Assembly (NCBI RefSeq): GCF_000003815.2
Contig: NC_049979.1
Coordinates: 16,519,595 to 16,583,594, forward strand
Direction of reading: 5' to 3'
DNA length: 64,000 bases
Origin: Branchiostoma floridae
Taxonomy: Eukaryota > Chordata > Leptocardii > Amphioxiformes > Branchiostomatidae
Shown: one piece after another, positions 11,752 to 35,600 of the stretch
Position numbering within the stretch: position 1 is the first letter of the stretch
Layout of the letters: each line of letters begins with the position of its first letter
Position numbers and translations under genes: made by a program
Notes under the pieces: generated by a model
The model's input: only the letters and a program-made list of their open reading frames with translations
Databases searched by the model: none
What the model was told of the DNA's origin: nothing

Positions 11752-12259
11752 TTATATATAAAATAAGATTTTGTCCACTTTGAATTGGCATTCTTTAGTA
11801 TGCTGAGTGATGTAGTGAACAATAAAGTAAACAAGCAGAGTCTTGTACTCTAGATCTATAGACAGCTATATACAATGTATTACATGTAATCATAACAGGC
11901 AACCATCATTTCTAAGTTGGAATATATTAAAACCTGGTCCAATTTGTTCATCATGGACTATTGTACATGGAGATGGGGATATACCTACACCGTAGTACAG
12001 CACAACTCTGAAAAAGTTTCTTGACTACATGTACATGTATGTACTATAATTGTAGTCACTGTGATATTATAGAATATTGACAGTAATAAATCTCTATGTG
12101 GTAGATCTACAAACTCTAATAGTAAAGAGTATTCTATTGATTATAAGAGATGTCCCACACCTGTACATTTTCATTCCTTTGTACATATAGTTTTCTTAGG
12201 AGCACATACATATAACTATGTGATCTCATCCTTATATTATCATCACAGATTGACAACAA

Positions 12260-24045
<11,786 letters not shown>

Positions 24046-25538
24046 GGAGTTTAATGGCACATGTACTGTAGTAGTAGTAGGCATACTTGCATCTCTTGGG
24101 AAGAATATCTATGAACAAATGTTTTCCTGAACAATAGTTTGTCGACATTTTAATTAGGATATTGCCTTCAAGTTACATTTGAGCATCATAGATCACAATG
24201 TTTTAGCTTTTGAAAGTACAAAAAAGAGTTTAGGCAAACATTGCTTTTGAAGTTGGTTGTAACAGATTAATTGATTTTACACTATGGTCTTTAGAAATGG
24301 TTATGACAATTATTGTTAGTAATGTATGGAAAGTGCAATAAGGTGACAAGATACTGATTCAACAGTGCACACCAATAGCTGTGGCTGTTCTATTGGTTTT
24401 GATATTGATTGATTGTAAGCTTGAAGATTTGATACATGTTAAGCATTAAGTTGAAACACTGTATCATGTTATATTTTATTTGCACAATTGTGTTGCAGCT
24501 TGGTTATCTGAGCACAAAGATTGGCCACATACATTTCTTTTTGCTGTTCCAACTCTGTCAAGCACTTTTCTGTTATCTTTTTCATTATCATTTTTATTTG
24601 AATAGAACCTATATATATACCTGAAAACCTGTGTCTGATGCCATTATCATTTTGAATAGGAATGATAGAATTACTTTTGGGTAAGTCACCATTCTAATCT
24701 GAGACACCACCCCTGGTGTATAACAAAGTGCTTAAGTGCTAACAAGCTAGCTGGCAGCAGCTTTACCTGTAATTCACATGTTGTCATAAAATGTACAATC
24801 CTTTAAGTAACAAGACAGTTTTTGATCATGGGAAGTGAGTGACTTTAAGTTCATAAGGAAAAGTCTTGATCCAATATTCTGCTATATTCTTTCCTTGGGC
24901 TTTGCCTCCCATACATTGAGGAGATACAGGTATGCTAGTATGTACAGTGTCATATCTCTATCTTGTTAGCTTAGCTTTTTCTAAGGATTCTTTCTAATGG
25001 TATCATCCAGCTAAAGTATATTTACTGGTGACTGACTGTAGGGGACTTAAGAAAGAAGGATTCACACAAGCTAATAGAAGAAAACAAGGTGTGTACATGT
25101 CAAACGATTTAATATATACATTTCATCATTGTATGTCATGTCAACTGCGGATTTTGTACATGCAAAATGACATCCGTCCCGATAATTGTTCACCTGAGGC
25201 TTAATACCCTTTGTCCTGTTATGCAATTTGTAAATGCACTTTTTTACATGCTATGCTTGATGCTTTTGACATTGTGTCCTTAACTGCAGGAATAGCTTAT
25301 GCAATGACAAAACTAAAATCTATGTACACACATGTAGATAAAGCAGAATCTTAAATTTTACACAGAAACACACAATTACACACACACACATCCACTGATT
25401 TCTAGAAAAACAAAGTACAGAACAAAAAATGTGTATGTTAGATCTAAGGGACAATGCCCCTTGACATAAAGCAAAAGCTGGTGTGATTGACTATGGATGG
25501 AAGTAATGAAATGTTGTAATGGCTATTCTAACTTTTGT
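24046..25538. other. Convergent 3' regions of the transporter and the nucleotidase
   Basis: The two genes end tail to tail 1.5 kb apart, so most of this interval is probably 3' UTR of one or both. On the plus strand I see no canonical AATAAA; the nearest variant is AATAAG at 24337-24342. On the minus strand AATAAA occurs at 24475-24480 and 24593-24598, about 1 kb beyond the nucleotidase stop. If those are used, the two 3' UTRs could overlap. Confidence 0.45.
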
Positions 25539-28500
25539 TCAACCTTTCATCCCATTTTCCATGGCAAAAACTGGGTTTGCATGAGCCTGTTTTCTGCTTG
25601 TCATGGTGAAGTTGTTTCTACTTCTCTTCACACACCGAATCACACAGGCTATAACAGCAACGGTTAGGATCAGAGCTGCAGGGATTCCCACGGCTAAGGC
25701 GATGATGTTCTTGTTGTCAAAGTCGCCGTCATAGTGATCATCTGGCTCTGGAAATAGACCTCAGTGTCAGTACGTCATATAGACATGAAATCAAAGATAT
25801 GTGGGTAAAGGTCGGCTAAAGCTAAAGATAAAGAATGACTTGAATTGAATTGGGAAAAGACGGAAGCACACTAGTACTGTGCATTGTTAATTTCTGTGAG
25901 ATTAACACGTCAGTCGCTCTACAAGTTACGTTCCATCACCTTTACCTGTTGTGAAAACAAGGCCAGTAGTAGGTGCTGCCATAGTTGGACAGGGCTGCAG
26001 AACATGCGCCCCCTCCTGTGTTGAGTTGATGACCTTGATGCGTCCCTCCAGCCCTACAGACACGGGCGACGTGGTCTTGATGTAGGCAATCAGGATGTCT
26101 GTGTCGAGGTCACCTGTAGGGTGGACAGGGATATTTACTATATTGTAGTAATCCTTATAATTAACGTTTTGACTTTTATTCGAAACACTTGTTTCACATC
26201 TACGTATAGTTATCAGAACGTTACATACCTGGTATGTAGTGAGCTGTCTTGTTCTCAGCAATCATGTTGTATCCGTCCCCGCCGTTTGCCAAGAACGTCG
26301 GCATGATGATCTTGTAGCTGGCGGCGGGGTCCAGCGGTCGGTACTCGGGGATGAGGCAGCCCGTGCTGCAGCGTGCCTCTACTCTCACCACTCTGTGACC
26401 CGGGTCCTTCGTCTTGTCGTACACGACGCGAAGACCTGAAAGTAGAATGAACAATGCTGTATTTCTCTTTTCTCGTACCATGGGCATGGTAAAAGCTGTT
26501 GAGACACGAAAGTTTGCAGTCCTTGGAAACGAGAAACATGTCCAATAGAGTTTCCGACGAATTTCCTCAACAGATCTTGCTCATTGACACTGACAAAAGG
26601 TAGTGGATGCTACCTGAAACGGCCGAAAAACTTCCTAAATCATACACAGTTGCTTGAGTAAATGCTATTTGGCATTTCCAATCCATACCAACCAGAAACT
26701 TGCAGGAACCTTGGATGGCCGATAAGGCTTGCTGAGTGCTCCAACATGCGCACCACATCCTCCCCGCGCAGCTCCACGATGTCGATGGTGTTCATGAAAG
26801 GGATACATCCGACGATGTCTCCCACGGTGATGGTTCCTAATAGAGTAATTGACCAACTTCATCTTTAATGCACTAAATGCATCTAAATGGGAATACGTTA
26901 ATGTACTTACTGTATAAATGTTTGATCATGCATCGACACTTCATGTTTCTGTATGTACCACGGATAATGCAGAACATGAATGATCGTTCGTTTACTTAAG
27001 TTGCCCTTGTGACTACCGTCGGTCAGCATAGACTCGAAAGAATAAGTAAACAAATAGAGACTTTGGTATGCTTGCCTTACCCCATTGTCTAGTTGAAAAG
27101 TTGGCACGGACGTGCGGGTCAAACAAAGTCAACTGAATTTTACCAAGGTTCTTTTGGTTGATTTGCTCGCTTACTTCGCAGGTTAAGACGGGCTGAGTCG
27201 TCAACAGTCTTCAAGTAAGACGTTAACCTTATGTTGGGTGCGACGGCACGACCACATATCATTCTTTGTTTGAAAGTCGCCTGTGTTGTATGCAATTTGC
27301 CATAGTATTTGCTGTGCCCAATATGTTAACAAGCTCTTCCGTGGAGGTAATATTCGTATTTTGAAACTCATTGGTTCTTATGTGTTTCAATTCAGACTTA
27401 TTCCTACCGATAACTAAACAGTGTCCACCAATTAGAATCGATATGGCCAAATACAAATTCAGAGGTGAGACATCTGTGCCTACCTTGGCCTATGATGGAT
27501 CTGATGCCGCCGGAGTTCAGGACGGCAATGGCGACATCGTTCCAGCTGGTTTCGTCTGGATGTTTGATGTTGTGGTGAACCATGGAGTCTGTGATCAGGT
27601 TACCTGGTGATGTAGCAAGGGTTAGAATCATTCACACATTTTGTATATGAAAAGACAACCGCTATAGAATAACACCAAACTGATTTGGTGTTACGGGCCC
27701 CTGTGTGCATTCTTTCACGAACCAGCGATGTATATGATTTCTTCAAATTACAGTATATCATGATAAAACACAGCAATGAGAAATTAGCTGTGAACCTAAC
27801 GGCCGAATGGAACACTTGTCGAGTCTAAATAAAGGCACAAACAAACAAACAAACAAACAAACCTATGTTGCATTCCCCAAAGTCGCATTCCCCGCCAAGT
27901 AGTACTTGTGTTGTCCCCACGGACTGCTCCGTCTTGTTGGCGAGGCTTGTCGCCAGCCTGGCCACTTCGGCGGAGATGTTGGTGTCTGTTCATGGGGAAA
28001 CAAGTGTTATAAAATTATATGAAATATTGTATAGATTGGACGCTAATAGGTCGGTGATTACCTTGCTGCAAACTGTGCACTGTTCCGCACTGTATTTGTT
28101 CGATTTTAACGGTTAACCAGACCTAAAAGAACATTGTGTGTTCAAAAGTAGATGTTCCCTATGTTCATAATTATGGCATAATGCTATCATTAATAGCATG
28201 TGCTGAATAACAACTCACTCGCTTGAATCACGGAGGTTAAGTCAAGTGTGATTTCTGGTTAAAATAGATCAGTTTTTCGTACCTTTCGGAACTGTGTCGT
28301 TCAGAAGGATCGGGTCCCCCGCCCAGTGTGTAACTTTACCGTCGTCATCAAACGTCACCCTGAGGTGTCCCAGGTACTTCCCGAAGGCGTACGCCTGGAC
28401 CACCAGGACGGGGCTCGTCGGGTCGTGGTCAGGGTAGACCGCGATAGGGTACACGCCATATGGCTCTTCGTTAGATGGAGGTTTACCTACGACACAAGAG

Positions 28501-30535
28501 GGTTGTCTTATACATTCCATTTCATAAAAGTTCTACAACTGGTTTATATAAAATTTGATACTTTCTATTCTAACATAGCAACGTTACCTGTGTATAGGAA
28601 TGTGTTGGTGTGTCCGCCGACCACAATGTCCACTCCGCGCACACGCGAGGCCACCTCCTGGTCCACGAATATTCCTGTGGTTGAAAGCCAGGCGAAGTTA
28701 TATTTGACTGTCCTAACTTTCAGAAAATTTGCAAACAATGTTATCCTCATACATCTAGTTTACAAATATTTGAAACTCTAAAATCAGCGTGCACCGCCCT
28801 GCTTCGCATACCACCGAATTCAATGTAGTACAAGTCTCCTATTTAGTGATATACGCCAGTGCAGTGATAGCCTTTGCACAGTCTCAGTGCCGAAGTATCT
28901 CGTACCTGCATGGCCCAGGGCAATAATTTTGTTGACTCCCTGGTCCAGTAGTTTGTCTACCTCTTCCTGTACCGACTCCACTAGCGCGGAAAACACCAGA
29001 TTATCCCCTGTACACAAGAACAAGACAGATGTATTAAAATGTACGCGCAAATTTCGTTCTTTGCTTACTAGTATTTGACAATTCGTTTTGATTTCGTTTT
29101 AACAGTGGCAGCATACAATTATAACAGATAAGATATCTCTTTGTGTCGTTTGTAAGCTGAACGTTTGCTTGCCAATGAGGATTCACAAGTCCCACTAACT
29201 GACGGCTGGACCTGACGTCATAACAACTTACCTGGGTCGGAGATGAAGGGAGTGTCTGTAGTTGTGTAGCCGACGATACCGAGATATTCTCCGCTCACGT
29301 TCAGGACCACGGAAGGACTGTATGGAGGGGAAATGGGAATAGATGATTGATATATTGATGGTGCACGGAGGCATACCAGGAAAGAATATGGGGTAGGAAA
29401 ATGGAAGCAACATGGAAGATATGTTGACAAGTTGGAAATGTAGTTAGTAATACGTAACTTAGGGGGCTGTACAAGGCGGATATACATGCAATGTCTGCCT
29501 AAATACTTGCTGATCCAATTCCTGATCGCTGATATGATATCGTCAGTTTTATCTTCGTATAGGCTGCTAACAATGAATCACGTCCGGCAAAGTTTCTATT
29601 TTTGTAGTCCAAATATATATCTACTACGTGATTGCTGAAATACTTGAAATGGAACTTGTGATAGTGAATATTGAATTTCTTTCAAAAGAGAAAAGAGATT
29701 ATTACTGGGTATGTATGAAATGAGATGTCTAACCTAAAGAGAGATCGAAGCTCAGGTTCCCTGCTGGCGTTTATGTTGGCGCTCACACAGGAAAGTTTAC
29801 GTTCCTCAGAAAGCACCAGTTCTTCTACTCCGTCGTCAAACTCGTGGTTGCCGATAGTCTGAAATATAGACATGTACCATTTTTTTTATGAAAAAGGAGA
29901 CTCAGTCACTGTGCTTACAGTATCATTGCTGTTAGGGTGTTTCAAGTATGTGTGTGTATGGAAATTGGGCTCCCGATCCCTTTTGTAAACATTTGTTCTT
30001 TTGGTGGGAGGCAATCTAATCTTTTTTACCATCTACTGTTACAACAACTACATTGAATAAACTAAGTTTAAAAGCGTTTTCTACGCGGAACTCAGTCCAA
30101 AAATGCTCAGGAAAAATCTCGGGCTTAGGTATGCACTTTATCGACAGTTAACTTCACACCTACATGCATTTCATTGACTTGATGCATCTCTAGAAATACT
30201 AGTAGTAATAAACTAACCATGGCATCGTAGCGCAGTTCGTTCATAAATTGTGACAACACGGAGCTCCGAAAGAAGTAGTACCACAGCGTTCCCTGGAACC
30301 AGTCGCCGGCGTCAAGCAATATCACGTTATCTTCAATAGTTCGGACCTCTTCGACCTTGCTGGCCATGCGGGCGACTCCTCCGAAACAAGGCTGGCCCGG
30401 CCGGCACCTGCCGCCGAACGCGTTGGCCTCTTGAATACGGGAGTGGACATCGTTGGTGTGAAGGATGGACAGATGAAATGGACGAACAATGCTGCCTGAT
30501 AAAAGAAAAGGCAGAAGAACGAAATAACGCCACAT
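25539..30535 (-). CDS. NT5E: Ecto-5'-nucleotidase (CD73-like) with C-terminal transmembrane anchor, 12 exons
   Basis: Hydrolyses extracellular AMP to adenosine and phosphate at two metal ions. Exons in transcription order: 30535-30218, 29858-29734, 29317-29232, 29007-28906, 28674-28588, 28486-28283, 27985-27863, 27603-27484, 26836-26693, 26435-26229, 26113-25946, 25747-25539. Phases agree throughout; the product is 630 residues (human CD73 574). Residues 1-17 look like a signal peptide. Metal and catalytic motifs: ILHTNDVHSR with D29 and H31, LLDAGD, GNHEFDDG from 109, GGHTNTF. The C-terminal substrate domain has NSGGIRS, FLQVSG and FLANGGDGYN. The last exon encodes a hydrophobic segment (about 576-598) followed by RCVKRSR and a 32-residue tail, unlike the GPI-anchored vertebrate enzyme. 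The exon 9 donor (GTTGGT) is weak. An in-frame ATG 42 bases upstream at 30577 is possible, but the inner ATG precedes the signal peptide directly. Confidence 0.93.
27838..27862. repeat. (AAAC)n microsatellite at an NT5E splice donor
   Basis: About six copies of the tetranucleotide abut exon 7 of the minus-strand nucleotidase. On the coding strand the intron begins GTTTGTTTGTTT, so the microsatellite itself supplies the donor context (G|GTTTGT). Confidence 0.85.
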
Positions 30536-30621
30536 CTTTTTATCTAGAAACCGCAAACAAAATGTGCCAAGCCGCAAAGCAACGTGTGCTTAAACAAAGT
30601 ACATATGTGTGTGTATTGTAG

Positions 30622-30634
30622 GTATATATATAGA
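30622..30634 (-). promoter_or_regulatory. Possible TATA box of the nucleotidase gene
   Basis: An alternating TATATATA run lies about 90 bases upstream of the ATG at 30535 and about 45 bases upstream of the alternative ATG at 30577, the right side for a minus-strand promoter. A start about 30 bases downstream would give a 5' UTR of some 60 bases. Only the sequence and position support this. Confidence 0.3.
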
Positions 30635-30639
30635 TGGGC

Positions 30640-32660
30640 AGTTGCATCAAGGGAGGAAGTACACGGGGAAAATCCTTTGTAACGCAGTGACGAATACTGT
30701 GCAATTTCGGTACCCCATATACAGTATAGTCATTAAGTCCAGTGTGTTTGTGTATGAAACACAGATCATGATGGAAACCTATTAAATGACTCTTGACTAT
30801 ATTTGGGCAGGTAAAAAGTGGTCAGGAAGTCAACGATGGTCACCAAGTCACTCAACTTGCTCACGAGATAAGAAGTCATACTCTCCTCTGGCCGTAATGC
30901 GTCACGTCTATCCATAAAAAGAATTCGGGCCACCTTCCTGCTTTGCATTTTCCTGAATTACATTTAAGGAAACCTGACATACGGACCGTTATAAACTATT
31001 CGCGGCTTGAACGTTGATAAAAGTACGTCTCCTATTAGCGAACATTCGCATTTCCCACCCTCCAATTCCAACCTATGTCTTAGAAGCAGTTTTTGCGAAG
31101 TTTTGCTGGCCCTCCAAAGGTTAAGGCAGTTTTACTGGGAAAGGATGTACAAACGTGAGGTAGCCGACGCCTTACATCTGCTTGCAGATCGAATTTCGAC
31201 AGGCCTACGCCCACGCAAGCGAGTCTCTCCCGGGCACTCCGCTTCCCAAGGACAGAACATTGTACCGGAAAAGACTCGAGTTGATATACCCTGGGTACCT
31301 CCCTGCATTACATCTCACCGGATATCTAAGGTCCTAGATATGAAGAGTGAAAAGCGGCCTGCAGGCCGATTTGAGCTTCTCATGAATAATAAACAAAGGT
31401 TCAAACAAAAAAGAACTTCTTAAAGTCTTAAAAATTGTATCATTATGTTAACTACCGTCACAGATGAATTTACATTCAAAAAAAGAACTTCCTTGGCTGC
31501 CGAACTGATTCTCTGACGGGCCAAACGTTAACGTTACCTTCACCAATACCGTCATACTAAGCTGTGTGTGACGGATAGACTGGAATAAGAGATCGTTTCC
31601 TTCCAGATATGGGAATAAAAAATCATTTTTAAGACTAAGCGAGTGTTCAAATATATGCAATTCCCATATTTTATATCAAGTATCCATATTAAAGTTATGA
31701 ATATTCGAAAATATTCACGCCCCTGAGAATTTGTGGGGTTTTGATGTGATTTGACCATAATGAATGAATGAATGAATCCTTTATTATACGTGCATACCCA
31801 CTGGGTTAAGTACAAGTCGCAACAAAACATACATGAAATATAAAATTATACAATGCCAACCAACACAAGAAACATATTCTACTAAGTGAACTCGGCTTCT
31901 TCTCGCTTCTTTGTGATACTGAAAAAATGCTGTAGTCAAAAGTGTGTGTTTTATATGGGCCACGAGGAGGAAATGCCATGAAGGAAAAGAAGTAACCGAC
32001 GTCTTGATGAATTGTGTAGTCATGCTGAAAAGTATTTTCTACCATTAACGTGATGACTGGAGGGCAATACCCAAGTAGTGCGTAAACAACCACGCCTAGG
32101 ATGTCTCTGACCGGAAAGAAATCCAACGTTAGAACATCATATAACTTTGACATGAGTTATCTCAAAATGTAAAGATATATGCCACTGCATTAAAGAATCG
32201 GGGAAGACAAAACATGGCCCAAACTGCAACTTTTAACCACAGAATCGCATAGATGTAAAGAATGTTGTTGATGTGAAGGTATTGGATTGTATGACTGGGT
32301 TGACGAGTAGAAAAACGCTGGTGTGGAAATTACCGGCAGGCGGCAAGGAAGGCCTCGTGCAAGTTTTACACGTAGAAATGTATTACGTGTAGTATAACGT
32401 TAAAGGTGAAACATAACCTAAAGCAAACACAACGTGAAACTGTTTTTCTTGTACGTGAACTATACCAAAGTTCAATGCCATAGTATTGAAAAGAGCGGGC
32501 GCGCGGGTGACTCATATCATATGGTGACCCACGACCTTTGAAACGGCACAAGGAAGTGGCATGGCATGACTCGATCGTCGGCAAACTTTTCTCGGAAAAC
32601 GTCCTCGCCGAAGGCGCTGTTATTACGACCTACACAGTCAGGCGCGTCACGTCGTGTCTG
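30640..32660. other. Divergent intergenic region between nucleotidase and acyl-CoA synthetase
   Basis: The nucleotidase (minus) and the synthetase (plus) diverge from here, so both promoters probably lie in this 2 kb. The longest open frame (31007-31423, plus, 138 codons) is rich in basic residues, resembles no family I know and has no clear splice or promoter context. I do not call it a gene. A short (TGAA)n run lies near 31761-31776. Confidence 0.4.
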
Positions 32661-32663
32661 TAA

Positions 32664-35600
32664 TCCGCAGGTGTTCTCGGTCTCACAACACCTGGGCAGT
32701 CGCATCGTTGTCACTTACGGGACATCCTGCCGTCCACCTGCCGTCACAAACAAGTACCTGGTGAATCTGAAGCGACGGTCGTAGCAGATATGTGAGTACT
32801 GCATACCACGCGTGTTGTCTCCGGAATGATTCTCACTATGTGTTATTGGCAACCTGCCAACCTATGCAATCTCGGTCGTGACAGTGTCGGTATCACTGCT
32901 ATCGCGTTTAGCACAATTTATATTAAGTTAAGTGTGTTTGCAGATTTTTGGAAGCGTTAGTTTATAACTTGTAACTTAGCGATTAGAATCAATCAGTCAT
33001 AGATCATCACATTGCGATTCCGTGAATCGTGGGTACAAAAATCTTTCCAACACCCAAAGTAACATTATGATAGTACTTTTAAACAAAAATACATGTAACG
33101 TTAACAGCAAACCTCAAATTAAGTATTTGTTTATATGAACGGGGTGAACTTGGTCAACTTGACCGTAAGCAACGCGTTACGCTTTAAANNNNNNNNNNNN
33201 NNNNNNNNNNNNNNNNNNNNNNNNNNNNNNNNNNNNNNNNNNNNNNNNNNNNNNNNNNNNNNNNNNNNNNNNNNNNNNNNNNNNNNNNATACTTTATCAT
33301 TTTAAAATGGCTGTGCAGGGCTTACACACTAAAATACCATATAGATGACTTTAATTTGCCTACATGACTGTTATAACTTATAGGTCAAAACTCACACAAA
33401 GTTCCTACCATGGAGTGGACTCCACACCACTGCTCCAGGAGAAGACCATTGGGCAGCTGCTACAGGAAACAGCACAGAAGAACCCAGACAAGGAAGCACT
33501 GGTGTTCTGTGCTGAGGGCGTCAGGAAAACATTCTCACAACTGTTGCAGGAGGTGTGCTTCTATCATCTTATCAATGTCATATCTGCACAATAAAGACCT
33601 CACCTCACCTCACCTCACCTAGTCCCATCCTCATCAGGAGGGTCGGGGACTATGGTAGCCTCCAGCACAAGTCTAGATAAAGACATATGATGCAATAATA
33701 TACATGTAACGTAAGAGCAAATGGGGACAGGGATATAAGGGAAGAAAACATAATTTGACATATTGGATGCAATGTCACTAGAAGTATATGATTCTGCCAA
33801 TACACCCAGTAAGTATGATATAGAAAACAACACATTTTTTTTTTCATTTTCCCCCTAATATAAACCAATGTAGACTGATGCTCTAGCTGCTGGACTACTT
33901 GCCCTTGGCTTCCAACCAGGCGACCGTCTGGCAGTCTGGTCACCGAACCGGTACGAGTGGGTGTTGACACAATATGCATCTGCCATGGTTGGCATAATAC
34001 TGGTGGCAGTCAACCCTATGTTTGGGCCAGAGGAACTGAAGTATGCTCTGAACAAGGTACCAGTCATTCACAATTTGATAACAGCTTTCAATAGCTAGAC
34101 ATCTTCTACATTGTAGCTTATCAAAATTTCAAGATTGAGTAAGATTGAGCATTTCAATGTTAGCATTGAAACATGTCAATGTGTTAAAGGAAATGAATAT
34201 AAATCTACAGCATAGTTACAGGTTTTGAGTTCAATCTATCAGCATTCTGTGAGTCTTCATTGATATTGTGATATTGTGATATTGAATAAAATAGAATATA
34301 TCGGCACAGACTAAAGTTGAAATGCTCCTAGTATGGCTGTATAGCACATAACGTTACACATTTGATTATAATATGATTAATGACTTCAGAAAAGTTGTAC
34401 TACCAATAATGAATTACTGTACAATCATATATTTTTGATCATTTCTTTCATCTATGTGTCTCCTTCAGGTGCAGCCTCAGGGTATTGTGATTGCTCCAGC
34501 ATCTCCAAAGAGAGACTTTTACAAAGTGCTGATGTCTGTGGTCAGCTCTGATGCGGGATCCTCCAGTCTTAGTCAGCTGAAGGTCATCAGTATGAAAGAG
34601 GGGGAAACGGAGGGGTAGGGCAATTCTTTTGTAATCTGATACATTATTGTCAACTTGACAAAATTATTGCACGTTACTGTCAACAATTCTATGAAATATT
34701 GAATTTTCCACATTTTTCTAATGCACTTCAGTGATGTTCTGAAGTTTTGGGAAGTTACCAAAAAAGGAGGAGAACAGGAAGTGGAGAGACTGAAGCAGCT
34801 GCAACAAACCCTCCAGCCTGACCAGCCCATACACATCGCCTTCACCTCGGTAATGGATGGAGTAGATCAGACATTTTTATTACTTTTTCCTGCTTCTTTA
34901 ATCCTTTTGCAAAAAAAAAAAACTACTCAATTTGTGTCAAAAGTTAAGCAGTGTTATCCCTGTAACAACATGTTTGACTTAGAAACACAATGAGATGCAT
35001 GTTGTCATAGGGATTGAAATGTTCATCACAAATTGACTTTCAGGGCACTACAGGGCCTCCTAAAGCACCAGTCTTCTCTCACCGCCATGTGATCAACAAC
35101 TGCTACTTCACCGGCCGCAGACTCAACTATCATGAGGAGGTAAATAAAAAGTTTGAAGTGAAAATACAAAATAGTCAGTCAATGAAAGTCATCAGTTAAG
35201 TTACACCACACAAATTTGGATGTTTGTTTACAAGGTGTCAGATATTGTTGATGCATATATGTATGACACTCTAACAGGTGTCATCAGGTGCGTCACACAT
35301 AATGATAATGTGTTGTTATAGGACCATCGGCTGTGTGTTCCCATGCCCATCTGGCGTGCCCTGGGGATGATCGTGTGTAACCTGAACCCACTGGTGTTCG
35401 GACATACTGCTGTCTACAGTGGTCCTGACTTCAACCCTAAAGCTGTGCTGGCAGCCATCCACAAAGAGAGGTAAAATGCATTGTTATGTTTTTTCTTGAT
35501 AAAAATAGCCCAACATATCTGTACAAAAGTATTTCTTTTAAACTGTCACTGTGACAATGGTTCAGCATAATCATAGAAATCTAATGATCATTTCTTTTTC

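Noticed and set aside
31007-31423. 138-codon plus-strand open frame between the nucleotidase and the synthetase
   Set aside because: No recognisable domain, no splice or promoter context, composition like the surrounding non-coding DNA; probably chance.
32566-32784. 72-codon basic, Ser-rich open frame as a mitochondrial presequence exon of the synthetase
   Set aside because: No donor in this frame gives the phase required by the exon at 33384, whereas a strong donor at 32791 fits another frame.
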